DNA from: Saussurea involucrata | Lineage: Eukaryota > Streptophyta > Magnoliopsida > Asterales > Asteraceae | Length of the DNA: 64,000 nucleotides | Assembly (NCBI GenBank): GCA_033807775.1 | Contig: CM066312.1 | Span: 29,919,696 to 29,983,695, forward strand | Reading direction: 5' to 3' | Part shown: positions 44,345 through 56,225 of the stretch, one piece after another | Layout: each line of letters begins with the position of its first letter | Numbering within the stretch: the first letter of the stretch is position 1 | Made by a program: the position numbers and the translations under genes | The notes under the pieces: generated by a model | What the model was told of the DNA's origin: nothing | The model's input: the letters and a program-made list of their open reading frames with translations, nothing else | Databases searched by the model: none

Positions 44345-47008
44345 ATCTCCCCCTTTTTGTCAAACACACTTGTACTTTTCACCATCAAATTCTTAGAGCA
44401 GGAACAATCTTCAGAAGGAGCTCTTCTGAATGCTTTGACAACTTTTGCTCAGAATTCTGAATAATTTGAGTTAACAACTTCTGGTCAGTCTTTAATCAGC
44501 AGCATCAACGATTTCCAAATTGATTTATGTTATATATTTGCTTTTTCTTTGCTCCCCCTTGAAATGACAATTCTTATCTTCATTTCAGCTTTCATAAGAT
44601 TTCTTTATAAGAAACAACCGATCAGTTTCCTTTTCCTCTTCTTCTTCTTAAAATAACATTTCTCTCTTTTGTTATTTCTGTACAAAAAACCATATCAATC
44701 TTCAAAAACTTTAGCTTTTCTCCCCCTAAAGTTTTGGAAAGCAAAATCATCTTCAAAATCTTTAGCCTTTTCTCCCCCTTGATTTTCAAAACTTTAGCGA
44801 TGCTTTTTCTTCGAATGAAGTCTATGCTTTTTCTCCTCCTTAATGAATAACCTTGCTCCCCCTCAAAATAAGAATTATGGAGCAATTTGTTTTCTCCCCC
44901 TGAAAGTATGCATATATTTCATTAAAATTATTCATTTCAAATATAGTGCTTTAATGAAAACTTTTATACAAGGAGAATAAGATTTACTGAACTACACTTG
45001 ATAACTACTAACATTTGATCATTTGAAAACTTTACAAAAGAAATCCAACTTAATGAAATTTATCAGATTTTTCAATCAAATGAAATCAAATGCATGTGTT
45101 TGGATTCAAATACAAGTCATCATTGCATATCACGTTAAAGATGTTCAGTTTCAATCCCTTTATTAAATCTATTTGGTGTGCTTAGCATGCGAAATATGAT
45201 TAGCTTCAAGCATATGCAATTCTAAAAACATATACGAATACTTTGCTCTACTTACACTATTTGTCCAAAATCAGGATTTTCACAAATTTACAGGTTTATT
45301 GCGACTTTGAATTTTCCCAAAGTTTCAAGAGATGTGTGCTCATTGGCATCTTTTAATTTTGTGCACATTGGCATCTTTTAATCAAAAAGTTTAGTAAGAA
45401 TAAGATACATCGTTAAACATGACTTTCTATCTGGTTCTATAGCAGGATTTGGGTCAGCATATCCCAGACCAGTTGGTCTTAGGTGCTAGGTGACAAGCAC
45501 CCCTTGGAACTTAATTTCCCAAACCAGAAAGGCCACATCGATATATCTTAAACCCATTTGTACCAGTAGAACATGGCTTTCTATCTGGTTCTATTGCAGG
45601 ATTTGGGTCAGCCGATCCCAGACCAGTTGATCTTAGGGACTAGGTGTCGAGCACCCCTTAGGACTTACTCTCCCAAACCAGAAAGGCCACAGGTACAAAC
45701 TTTCAAACTAAATGATTTTATATATATTTATATTTCATCTCAATCACTTGGTACTAAAACGTAGTACTTCCCCCATATTTTTGTTTCCATCCAACATTCT
45801 GACATTTAGGCTTTTTGAACATTATATTCTATATAAGTATAGATTTCATAACATTGAGCATTCGGCATAATTTCATTCATGTTTTGCTTACCTTTCGATT
45901 TAATTCAGAAGTGAAAGTTGAAACAAATATAGCTCAGATAATACAAAATACTTGTAAAATCATTTTTTTTTTGACACACATTTATTCATTGAATGAAAAT
46001 TAAAAAAAATCATATCATTGAATTAAATTGTTAAGATTCAAACATTCAAAGCAATAGAAATAAAACATAATACAATGTTACCTTTCACCACTTGTTCCTT
46101 GAAACATAAAAATATGACAGTTAAGGATATCACCTGAGAAATATGAGTTCTAAACTGATTTGTTTAGAAGTCTTAGTCTCTGAAGTACGGGTCCTGAACT
46201 GAATTATTCAGAAGCCATTGTCATTTAAGTACGGGTTTTGAACTGATATGTTCAAAAACCTATAACGTTGAATCACGGGTTTTGAACATTATCTTGAAAC
46301 AATCAGATCAAATTTTGAGTCAATACTTCCTCTGAAATCAAGATAATCCTGCAAAATCAAGAGATTTTGGTAATCATCTACGATGATTCCTCATTAGTTA
46401 TAAAAAAAAAAATTCTGAGTAGTAGAGTCAGAATTCTGAGTAACTTGCTCAAAATTCTAAGTATCAGAGTCTGAATTCTGATTAGTTGAGTCAGAATTCT
46501 GAGTAGTGGAGTCAGAATTCTGAGTAGTAGAGTCAGAACTTCTGAGTAACAGAGTCAGAATTCTGATAAAACTATCCAGAGAAAATTCCTTAGAAAAATT
46601 TTTGGATTTTGTGATTTTTGAACATTCTGAACTTCAAATCACCATAACTTGCTCAAAAATCAGAATTTTTCAACCAAAATTTGCAGGGTTGCTTAAAATG
46701 TGATTCTGAACACATTCTCTGGAAATGTTTTCTACGAAAAACACTCACATCTATGAGTTCGATAACACCACAGTAAACTGAACTTTTTTTTTTAAAAAAA
46801 AAATGCTTCAAAATCAACAAATTGATCTGTATGAATCAGAAATCCATAATCAAGATGAGACAAATTGTAAGTCCATAATCACATTCAGACCGAGTTTTGG
46901 ACTGAATTATCCAAAAGTCAAAATTCTCAATTAAGCACAACATCTGTTTTCAGTCATGTGTCAATATATGATCATTCAGCTTTACACATGAATAACCTGC
47001 AAAACAGA
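44345..47008 (-). mobile_element. Non-coding 3' part of young copia element
   Basis: 2.66 kb without convincing reading frame between gag and the 3' LTR. It holds reiterated AGGGGGAG purine tracts (44346-44901, minus-strand sense), a 154 bp tandem duplication (45417-45690), three 53 bp-like repeats around 46150-46280 (ACGGGTYYTGAAC) and an array of TCAGAATTCTGA motifs (46410-46570). RT, RNase H and integrase are absent. Confidence 0.8.
45417..45690. repeat. Tandem duplication, period 154 bp
   Basis: Two copies at 45417-45536 and 45571-45690 beginning ACATG.CTTTCTATCTGGTTC and ending CCAGAAAGGCCAC, separated by 34 bp. They differ by scattered substitutions, so the duplication is older than the element's insertion. 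Confidence 0.9.
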
Positions 47009-48289
47009 TTAAGTTGACTTTGGTACCCATATGAACTTGGGTCCAGGTTTGTTAGGTGCAGTGGTATATGCAGATATTCTATAAGAACCATACCAGTGTT
47101 GAATAAAATTCTTGTTCACAAAATCATTAGTCCCACAATATGAACAACAAAGTTTCTTTTGTGCAACTCTGACTAATTGATTTACAGAATAAATCACATC
47201 AGGTTTAATAAAAGATTTTCTTTGAAATGTATTGTTCTTTTTAACATTTGAATTAGGAACTTTTGATTTTGGCACTTCTTTCTTGGAAGTTGTTCCTTTA
47301 ACTCTCCATTCCATTTTTATCTTTTTAAAAGAACAATTATAAGATTTATCAATAGCAGAATCATAAAACAGATTAGAAGAACGAATCTGATCTTTTGAAC
47401 TATGATTTGATTTGTCAACAACTTTCGTTTCAAATTCCCTAAACTTTTTAACATACAAATCAAACCTTGACTGCAAATCAGATTTGGACTTCCTCTCTAT
47501 CATGATTTTAGTTGATAAATCAGATAATTTCTTAATAAGCCTCCTTATCTCCAAATGAAAAACTTTCTTTTCCTTCTCAAACTCATCTTTTAAGCATTTT
47601 TCTTTAAAGCCATTTACCTTCTTCTTTTCAGTCTCTTTCCTTCCATCTTCTAACTCTTTCTCCAACTCATTGATTTTTACAGAAAACTCATTTAACATTC
47701 CTGTTTTCTTTTTCTCAAAACCAATCTTTTCTTTTTGAAAAACATTTTTCTTGCATTCAAACTCTTTTCTTTCTTTTGCAAGAATTTTCTCCAAATCAGA
47801 AATTTTCAAAGATAATTCAACAGACTTTGTTTCAAAACCTTTCCTCTCAATTTGAAAGTCTCTTCTCTCTTTCTCAAATTTCACTCTTTCAAGTATAAGA
47901 ACTTGTTCAAAATCATAGATCTGTTTCAAGAGTTGACAATTTTTCATTTCACATGATTTGATTCTATTTTCAGACTCTGTCAACATCTTTCTTCTAAAAT
48001 TGCCTTTCTCTTTCAAATCAACATTCTCTTTTTCTAACAACTTTATGTTTTCTTGAACCTTTTCAAAATCCTTTAGAAAATCAGATTTCTCTTTTTGCAA
48101 AATCTTTATAACTTTTGCATATTCGTCTTGTTTTGCTTGAAGATTAGCAATCTTGCTTTCAAAATGAACAATCTCAGTTTTTGGTTCAGAAATTGTTTCT
48201 TTTGCTTTTACAGGACTTAATTTTTGTAAATTGTCTGAACTGGTTATAGAAATTGCAGGTCTCACAAAAATTTCAATAATCTCAGGCAT
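47009..48289 (-). CDS. Gag-like coiled-coil protein of young copia element
   Basis: A 426-codon intact frame, start ATG at 48289. Residues about 30-300 are a continuous charged heptad pattern (for example EKVQENIKLLEKENVDLKEK), strongly coiled-coil. The tail has CCSYCGTNDFVNKNF where copia Gag proteins carry a CCHC knuckle, but the His and last Cys are Phe, so zinc binding is doubtful. The C-terminus NKPGPKFIWVPKS is typical of the Gag-protease junction of plant copia elements. The usual N-terminal UBN2 capsid domain is missing and no pol follows. It is thus the only protein of a non-autonomous, gag-only element. The role may be RNA binding or particle assembly with a partner's proteins (inference). 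Confidence 0.85.
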   Translation of the reverse strand: MPEIIEIFVRPAISITSSDNLQKLSPVKAKETISEPKTEIVHFESKIANLQAKQDEYAKVIKILQKEKSDFLKDFEKVQENIKLLEKENVDLKEKGNFRRKMLTESENRIKSCEMKNCQLLKQIYDFEQVLILERVKFEKERRDFQIERKGFETKSVELSLKISDLEKILAKERKEFECKKNVFQKEKIGFEKKKTGMLNEFSVKINELEKELEDGRKETEKKKVNGFKEKCLKDEFEKEKKVFHLEIRRLIKKLSDLSTKIMIERKSKSDLQSRFDLYVKKFREFETKVVDKSNHSSKDQIRSSNLFYDSAIDKSYNCSFKKIKMEWRVKGTTSKKEVPKSKVPNSNVKKNNTFQRKSFIKPDVIYSVNQLVRVAQKKLCCSYCGTNDFVNKNFIQHWYGSYRISAYTTAPNKPGPKFIWVPKST

Positions 48290-48781
48290 GATGAAATGAC
48301 AAATTCGAATATCAACTATGAATTATGATAAAAAATGAGAATCAACACAAATCTAGAACATGCAAGAATTAATCAAATTTGTCACATGCATTTCATCAAA
48401 CAGTTAGAGTACATGAATTAATGAAATCTTCTTTTCAACAAAAAATTTGAATACTAATCAACATGCAGCAGATATAATCACTTTGATCCAGAAACCAATC
48501 AAGAATTTCGAAAACATACCTGTGATCTCTGTTTAATTTCGAGAATTAATTAATCAGCATAGAGAGAAAATCTTTGGATAACTTGATTGTAAGATATCGA
48601 TTCAACAGAAAGACAAATTCAAATTTCTTGAATCAATGATAGAAACGAATTCAAGAATTGTTAGGAATTCAAGAATTGTTAGCAGCAGCGGAATCAATTG
48701 TCGAATTGATCAAGAAACTTCAAGAACGCGATCAAACACACTCTTGGACGAATTTGTTTGTTGATTGGCTCTGATACCAAT
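48290..48781 (-). mobile_element. Leader and primer site of young copia element
   Basis: Untranslated leader between the gag-like ORF and the 5' LTR. On the minus strand the primer site TGGTATCAGAGCCAATC (about 48763-48779) begins two bases after the LTR. Confidence 0.88.
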
Positions 48782-49351
48782 TGAAAGATTCAGGTTACAC
48801 TCTTACAATCAAATATGAACAATTAAGATCGTATTAACAGCAACTGGTCATATGATCTATTAACAATCTGTGAATTACAAGATATTACAATGAATTTCTC
48901 TCTCAATAGATCTAACAATTTATGCGTAAAGAGTTATCCAAAAGGTTAGCCAAAGATTCTCTCCAAAGATTCTATTAGCTACAGTTGCTAACTCCTATAT
49001 ATACTGTAGAGAATAGCTAAAGCTACAGTACATATGAGAAACAGACTAATAGAACAATTACACGTGTCCTAATTAGTAACTGAATATAACAGATAATATC
49101 CCAAGATATGAATTCTGAACATACTTCTGAATAAGCGCTTCAGAACATTTGTCTTCATAGTCAGAAGTTCTGAGTCTCCTACTCAGAACTCTGAACCTTC
49201 TAGTCAGAATCCAACACTTAGAATCTTTTTGAGATTTCTCACTCAGAACTTCTGAGTCTTCTACTCAGAACTTCTGAGTCTTCTGAGTCTTCTTTAGTCT
49301 TCTTACTCAGAACTCAACACTTGTGTTTTTGACAAAACTCTAGACCTAACA
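48782..49351 (-). mobile_element. 5' LTR of young copia element (570 bp)
   Basis: Partner of 43775-44344. On the minus strand it contains a TATATATAGGAG box. The 3' half in plus view is packed with CTCAGAACTTCTGAGTC-type palindromic repeats. Followed by GATAC. Confidence 0.95.
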
Positions 49352-49896
49352 GATACATTCTCTTTCGAGTGAAAGATAAAACGAGGGAATTAACCAAATT
49401 GTAACCGTTGACTTCTACTGCACAAGAAGCAACACCACCATCATAACATGCCCTCTCTAATACCTAGAACTTTTATATACCCTGATCCTTAGCCAAATCA
49501 GGAATGAGACCATCCTAAAGCTAAGGACATAATAAAAATAATATTTCATTCTTACAACGTATACAAGGTGATATTTATGGACATAAACATCCAGAATGTG
49601 GGCCAATAAAGTACTTTATGGTTCTGGTTTTGACACGATGAACACGTGTCGTATTATAGTCCACATGAAATGTTGCACTCATACATTAAGGACTCGCTAC
49701 CCTGATTTTTTCTCATCAAGTCTACATGACTTAGAATGCTGGAGAATTTAAATCATAAAGATTTGAAGATTATTGCATTTGTACCGCATGTGTATATATA
49801 AAATGGTCTCGTAAAATGATAAAAGTTGTCATAAAAAAATATAGATGGTAGCTAGGACATTGGTTATGCGCACCAAATTATCCACATCTGCATGGG
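49352..49896 (+). pseudogene. Outer copia, integrase N-terminal part (decayed)
   Basis: Resumes the copia pol after the young insertion. Readable traces in shifting frames include GDIYGHKHPECGPIKYFMVL, then an AGEF-like piece and YPHLHG at the end. These match the integrase core of plant copia elements (G-D-x-x-G-P, then D-N-A-G-E-F). Several stops and frame changes. It is cut after ATGGG at 49896 by the Athila-like insertion. Confidence 0.75.
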
Positions 49897-51504
49897 TGAT
49901 AACTCTATTTTTAGAGTTATTATTTCCTTTTATTTTTATTTTATTTTGTCAAATTTTAGCCATTTTGCTTCTCAAATCACCCATTCTTGGTAATATTCAT
50001 AAAATCGAGCAAAAAGAATGAACCACAGTTTTTATAAACCATTTGGTAGATTTTTGTTGCACTTTCACGAATATTCATCAGTGACTTGCGGAGTGCCCAC
50101 TCCGGATCCCACTGGCGTGCCAAGAAGAAGACAAATGAAATTCAAATCTTAGCTTGGAAATCAGCCCTATAAGAATAGAAGAGTTGGTGGTAGCAAAGCA
50201 TGGGAGAAAAGCAAACAAGCATGTCCCCTTGAAGATAGCATTTAGAATAGTTTAATGAAACCAATGGTACTTAAAGTTGACTTTTTGGAAAAGGTGAAGT
50301 AACCTTGGCTAATTGTCTACAAACTTGTGGAAAGAAGCTTTGCTTATGGGAAATAGATCTTATGTCTTCAACCTTGTTCTTTTAGCCTCTAGACAATTCC
50401 ACGTTTTTGTTTGGTCCAACCTTTCCTCTAAGTATATAAAGAGGTGTTGGGTTTCATTTATTTCATATTCCATCTACCACACATTTAGTGCAATTTAGTT
50501 TTAGTTTTAACTCTAGAAGTTGTTGAAGTTAGTCTTTAATTTTCTGCATTTTAATTCCTAGTGTAATCGTTAGTTTGAAGTAAATTGTAGCAGTGCTGTA
50601 CTCACAGTGCCCACTGCGGATTTTAATCGAAGTCACTTTTAGTATGTTTATTTGCAATTTCTCATCTTTTGCTTTCTTTACATCTTTAATTATGAGCTCA
50701 ACATCCCTTGGGATGTAGGAAGGAAAAGTACCTGGATTTTATGAAAAATGCTTGAGTAATCTTCCTACTTCGAATATTTATTGTTTTGGTCATTCACTCT
50801 CGATTATTGCCCAATGATGCGAACAAGCCGATCACTTGTAAGGATCTAAAGTTTAGATCTTAACTCATAAATGAGTAGAACGCAGTGACACGAGCTTGGA
50901 TGATGCTAGGGAATTCGAAAGAATTCTTATGACACTTGCGAAAGTGAGGTCTGCACAGTGAGCTAATCTCAACCCACTGAAGTAGTAGGCAAGCTAGTTT
51001 GTGTACTTAAAAACACTTAGAGAATTTGTCTCTACACATTCCATCGAGGCCTGAAAAGATCCATTTTGAGATTACCATTGACAAAACAGTAAAGACTAAG
51101 AGTATGGGATTTTTACCCGAAAGTGTGAGTATTTGTGTAACCGGGCTTCTCTAACGGGAGTGCCCACTCTGCACAAGTTCAGTGATCACTCTTCTGGATC
51201 GAGTATTTAATATAAAATCTAGGGAAAATCTAACCTACATTCCTTCTTTTAAATCCTACGTAATTCGTTAAAATAGCATTTCACCAAACAAACCAACTTA
51301 TTGCTTCCTCGGTGATTGAAACTTGTAAAAGGAAGCTCATGAGAACGATAGTGTCTTGATTGCCTAGTCCCTGTAGATACGATTCTGGTATTTTACCAAC
51401 TATTACTTGCTGTGACGATCATAGTGTCCAGTGTACACTTACGCTTCCCACTGTGGATAGTTTGCATCCCACTGCGATTAAATCACATATTTCGCACGTA
51501 CCAA
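49897..51504 (+). mobile_element. 5' LTR of Athila-like element (1608 bp)
   Basis: Begins TGATAACTC and ends CGCACGTACCA. The second copy is 57236-58844. ATGGG is duplicated at 49892-49896 and 58845-58849. TATATAAAG lies at 50433-50441. The LTRs differ by scattered substitutions of a few per cent by eye, so the insertion is older than the one at 43775. Confidence 0.95.
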
Positions 51505-51605
51505 GTTTTTGGCGCCGTTGCCGGGGACTGGCGTGATTTTAAATCTCAAGACATTAGTTTTTGTTCGAGCTGGAGTAACTCGTTTTTCTAAGCCGTTCGT
51601 GTTGC
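51505..51605 (+). promoter_or_regulatory. Primer site and leader, Athila-like element
   Basis: TTGGCGCCGTTGCCGGGGA starts a few bases after the LTR. It is complementary to the 3' end of tRNA-Asp, the primer type characteristic of Athila elements, and differs from the methionine-tRNA sites used by the other Ty3 elements here. Confidence 0.9.
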
Positions 51606-54600
51606 ATGCCAAGGCAACAACACGGACCTTTTGTACCAATCGATCTTGAAATAGAAAAAACCTTTCGAAGAAGACGTAAAAACAAAAACACAAATCGACA
51701 ACCCGCTGTGAACACCACTGTAAACATGGCAGGAGCGGAAAGACCTATTAACCCACCATTAGTGGAGACCACAGTGACGATTGCCGATAGCAAAGATCGA
51801 AAATTACGAGACTATGCTACTTCCGGAGTTACTGATTTAAGCTCCAGGATTCTAAGGCCCAACATGATTGCACAACACTTTGAACTCAAACCGGTAATGT
51901 TTCAAATGATCCAAGCCATGGGTCAATTTGGAGGGTTACAATCTGAGGATCCACATTCGCACTTAAAATCTTTTTTGGAAATGACTGATTCCTTTCAATT
52001 GCAAGGTGTGACTGATGAAGCCTTAAGGCTGAAACTTTTCCCTTTTACATTAAGGGATAAGGCGAAAGCTTGGCTGAATTCACATGAGCCTAATTCGATA
52101 ACCACTTGGCAAGAACTTGCTGACAAATTTTTACAAAAATACTTTCCTACTACAAGGAATGTAAGGTTTCGAAATGATATTATTTTGTTTCAGCAAGGCG
52201 AAGATGAGGCTATTTCGGATGCATGGGAATGTTTTAAAGAGTTACTTCGAAAGTGCCCACATCACGGCATCCCACATTGCATCCAATTGGAGACCTTTTA
52301 CAATGGTCTTTCCAATGCAGCCAAAATCATCTTAGATGCAACAGCAGGTGGAACTTTCACAGGTAAAACTTACAATGAAGGGTATCAAATCTTAGAAAAA
52401 GTGTCCAAAAACAATACCGAGTGGTCCAATCCTAGGACGCCCATACCAAAGACCAATACCATTGACTCAGAAGCACTTAAAACCATGAACGCACAATTGG
52501 TAGCTTTAACTAAACTGGTTTTGAATCAAAATAGAGGACTGGTCAATTCCGCAGTGGACACTCCACATCTCACTAAGAACTGTTCTATCTGTGGAGAGGA
52601 ACATATCTTTGACTATTGTCCTGCAAATCCTGAGGCCGTTAATGTTATAGGAACCAACCCGAGGAACAACCCGTTTTCACAGACCTATAATCCAGGCTGG
52701 AGAAATCACCTGAATTTCTCATGGGCCGGTAATCCAGGACTCCAACCCCACGAGGCGAGTCATGTCCAGCAAAGACCATCAAACCCCCCTGGATTTCACC
52801 AACATCACAATGGGCACCCCCTACAGAACTTTCACCAAGGGCAGTCCTCACAACAGTTCCAACCACGACAAAATCACCCGGCTGAGACACAACCATCACT
52901 TGAATCAATATTGAAAGATTTCATGAATCAAACTCAAGCAGCCATAAGGAACATAGAGACCCAAGTAGGACAACTAGCCGTCGAAGTTAAAAATCGACCA
53001 CCAAGGACATTACCTAGTGACACCGAACACGCTAGGGTAATAGGAAAAGAGCAAGTCAAGTCCATAACGCTTAGGAGTGGAAAGGGTTTGAATGATGTCA
53101 TTTATGACTCTGAAGATCCGCCTCAAATACCCACTGCTACTAAAACCGCAGTGCCCACTCCTAAAGTCACTGACAAACCCACAGTGAGCACCAACGTCCC
53201 TGAGCTTCCCACTCTAGTGACCACACAAAAACCCACTGTTCCAAAGCAAGTACCACAGCAAACTCAAATTGACCCACGAAATGTTCCATTTCCTGAAAGA
53301 ATGAAGAGTAAAAATGTCGATGTTCAATTCAAAAAATTCTTAGACATTTTTAAACAACTTCACATTAACATACCCTTGGTACAGGCTCTCGAGCAAATGC
53401 CAACCTATGTTAAATTTTTGAAAGATATTTTGAACAAAAAGAGAAAGTTGGGTGAGTTTGAGACTGTGGCATTAACTAAGGAATGTAGTGCCATCCATAC
53501 TAGCAAGATTCCACCTAAGTTGAAAGACCCTGGTAGTTTCACCATTCCATGCACAATAGGAGGACAAGAAGTAGGTCAAGCACTTTGTGATTTGGGAGCT
53601 AGTATAAACTTGATGTCATTGTCCATATTTAACAAGTTAGGTATTGGAGAGGCTAGACCCACAACCGTGACATTACAACTAGCCGATAAATTTATCTTTC
53701 CCGCCGATTTTCTAATCCTAGATTATGAGGCCGATAAAGATATCCCAATCATCTTAGGGCGTCCGTTTCTTGCAACCGGACGTACTTTGATTGATGTGCA
53801 CAAAGGAGAACTCACTATGAGAGTCCGTGACCAAGAGGTAACATTTAGTGTCTTTAAGTCCCTTAAGTTCATAGAAACCGAAGACTGCTTTGCTTTGAGT
53901 TTAATTAATGGTACCCCAAGTTGCGATACAGTGAACTCAGTGGGCAGTGAGAGTGAGCACTCCGACTCTGAGAATGATGACACTTTTGAGGATGAGTGTA
54001 ACGAAATTGTAGCAGCCTTTGAACCTATGGACTTTAAGGACAAAAATGTTCAACCCCCTTCAATAGAACAGCCTCCCGAGTTAGATCTAAAACCATTGCC
54101 ATCTCACTTGAAGTATGCTTATCTCGCTAAGCATAATAAACTTCCCGTTATTATCTCATCCAAACTTAGTGAGAAACAAGAACAACTACTGATTGATCTG
54201 TTAATGAAGCATAAGATGGCAATTGGTTGGACCATAGCGGACATTAGAGGTATTAGCCCTTCCCTATGTCAACATAAGATTAACTTGGAGAGTGACCACC
54301 CTGGAAAGGTCCAACCCCAAAGAAGGTTAAATCCCATAATGAAAGAGATGGTCAAGAAAGAAGTTTTGAAATGGTTAGACGCTGGTATTATCTACCCAAT
54401 AGCTAGTAGTAGTTGGGTGAGCCCCGTTCAATGTGTCCCTAAAAAGGGAGGAACAACCGTAGTGGAAAACGAAAAGAACGAGCTTATTCCTACTAGAAAT
54501 GTTACTGGATGGAGAATAGGCATGGACTATAGACAGCTCAACCTAGCCACCAAGAAAGACCATTTTCCCTTACCATTCATCGACCAAATGCTCGATAGGT

Positions 54601-55187
54601 TAGCTGGAAATGAATTCTATTGTTTTCTAGATGGATACTCCGGAAACAACCAAATTCATATCGCCCCCGAGGACCAAGCAAATACCACCTTTACTTGTCC
54701 CTACGGTACCTTTGCATTCCGGAGGATGCCATTTGGATTGTGTAATGCCCCAGCCACTTTCCAACGTTGTATGATGGCCATTTTCACCGACATGATTGAG
54801 GACACCATAGAAGTATTTATGGATGACTTTTCTGTGATAGGGACATCATTTGACAATTGCCTGGGAAATTTGGAGAAAAGCCTAGTAAGATGTGAGACCC
54901 ACGACCTTATTTTAAACTGGGGAAAATGTCATTTTATGGTCGAAGAGGGTATTGTCCTAGGTCATCTTGTTTCAAAGAGAGGGTTGGAGGTTGACAAAGC
55001 CAAACTTGAAGTAGTGGCACAACTTCCCGAACCCACAACTGTGAAAGGAATTCGAAGTTTCTTAGGTCATGCCGATTTCTATAGGAGGTTCATCAAAGAT
55101 TTTTCCAAAATAACTAAACCCCTATGTAACCTTTTGCAACATGAAAAAAAAATTCAAATTTACTCAAGAATGTCGAGATGCTTTTGA
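51606..55187 (+). pseudogene. Athila-like Gag-Pol (Gag, protease, RT)
   Basis: A 1193-codon open frame. Gag occupies about residues 40-300 (KLFPFTLRDKAKAWLNS, TWQELADKFLQKYFPTT), followed by a knuckle-like CSICGEEHIFDYC (about 326-338) and a Gln/Pro-rich linker with ITLRSGKGL. Protease is near 650-680 with ALCDLGASINLMS, the DLGA form usual in Athila. RT has HFPLPFIDQMLDRLAG, RMPFGLCNAPATFQRC and the MDDFSVIGTSFDNCL active site (about 1070). The frame ends early because of an A-run at 55144-55152: nine A where the expected reading needs eight. The RNase H continues in another frame from 55141. Expression would therefore stop after RT unless slippage occurs. The recurrent AGTG..CACT motif also appears within this coding sequence. 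Confidence 0.92.
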
Positions 55188-55852
55188 AACAATCAAAAAC
55201 GCTTTAGTTACTGCACCCATAGTGACCACTCCTGACTGGTCACTCCCATTCGAAGTTATGTGTGACGCCAGGGAGTGGGCTATGGGGGCTGTTTTAGGAC
55301 AGTGGAAAAACAAAATCTTTCACCCCATTTATTATGCAAGTAAAACACTAATCGAAGCTCAGATCAATTACACGGTCACTGAAAAAGAATTACTTGCAGT
55401 GGTGTTTGCTTTGATCGTTTCAGGTCTTACTTGGTAGGGACGAAGGTCATAGTGCACACTGATCATGCACCAATAAAATACTTGATCAACAAAGATGATT
55501 CCAAGCCACGTTTAATTCGTTAGGTATTATTGCTGGAAGAATTCGACCTTGAAATCATTGATATGAAAGGAACAAGCAACCAAGTAGCTGACCATCTGTC
55601 CAGGCTCGAGAAGGTAGTGACCACTGTGGAACCCACTCCGGTCCAGAAAATTTTTCCCGATGAACAATTGTTAGCAGCTCAACATCACAACAATGATATT
55701 CCTTGGTACGTTGATATTGCAAACTTTTTAGCATGTGGACTGAATCCCCACGGGATGAGTGGACAACCATTTAAAAATTCTTACACGATACTCGTCAATA
55801 TGTTTGGGATGACCCCTTCTTATATAAGATAGGAACGGACCAAATATTTAGA
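55141..55852 (+). pseudogene. Athila-like RNase H and integrase zinc-finger start, broken
   Basis: From 55141 the RNase H reads FEVMCDAREWAMGAVLGQ and YYASKTLIEAQINYTVTEKE up to a frame change near 55415. It then continues as KVIVHTDHAPIKYLIN and, after a TAG near 55522, FDLEIIDMKGTSNQVADHLS, the usual end of Ty3 RNase H. Another frame change near 55795 leads to WDDPFLYKIGTDQIFRRCV, the start of the integrase zinc finger. Nothing of the integrase core follows. The element is thus defective for integration by itself. Confidence 0.85.
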
Positions 55853-56225
55853 CGGTGTGTCCACAGGAGTGAGCAACATTAAATACTCCAAGGTTGTCAC
55901 ACATCCCACTACGGTGGCCACTTTGGTGGAAACCGCACTGAACCACCAATCCCCTGAATAAATCTTGGATGCACTGAAATCTATCACTGACCGTCTCACT
56001 GCTTTGGAGGATTGACAGACGACAATGGACAAGGCCACCGAGTCCTTTTGGATGTACACTCAACAACGGGATGCGGTCATGAATCAAATGTTACAGGGTG
56101 CCGATCCAAAACTGGCCGCTCAACTCCCTGATTTTCCCGAGGGTATTTGTCCAACGAATGACAGTGATGACCTCTCCAGTGACGAATTTGCAGAAAGCTC
56201 ACCCAAAGCAACTCCTACCCGTTGA
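55853..56225 (+). pseudogene. C-terminal remnant of Athila 3' ORF (tentative)
   Basis: Joined directly to the integrase start. Open pieces include SITDRLTALED and 56025-56225, MDKATESFWMYTQQRDAVM then LAAQLPDFPEGI and an acidic-serine tail. A Gln-rich helix followed by a short proline-rich end is reminiscent of the C-terminus of the additional 3' ORF (sometimes called env-like) of Athila elements. If so, one deletion removed the integrase core and most of that ORF. The assignment is from memory and needs a search. Confidence 0.45.

Noticed and set aside
44622..44885. 87-codon basic minus-strand frame in the young copia element
   Set aside because: It spans the repeated purine tracts, and its Lys/Arg-rich sequence follows from AT- and purine-rich DNA.
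51505..51605. PBS-adjacent stem-loop in the Athila-like element
   Set aside because: I looked for the two-tier hairpin seen in the other Ty3 elements and found no comparable stem here.
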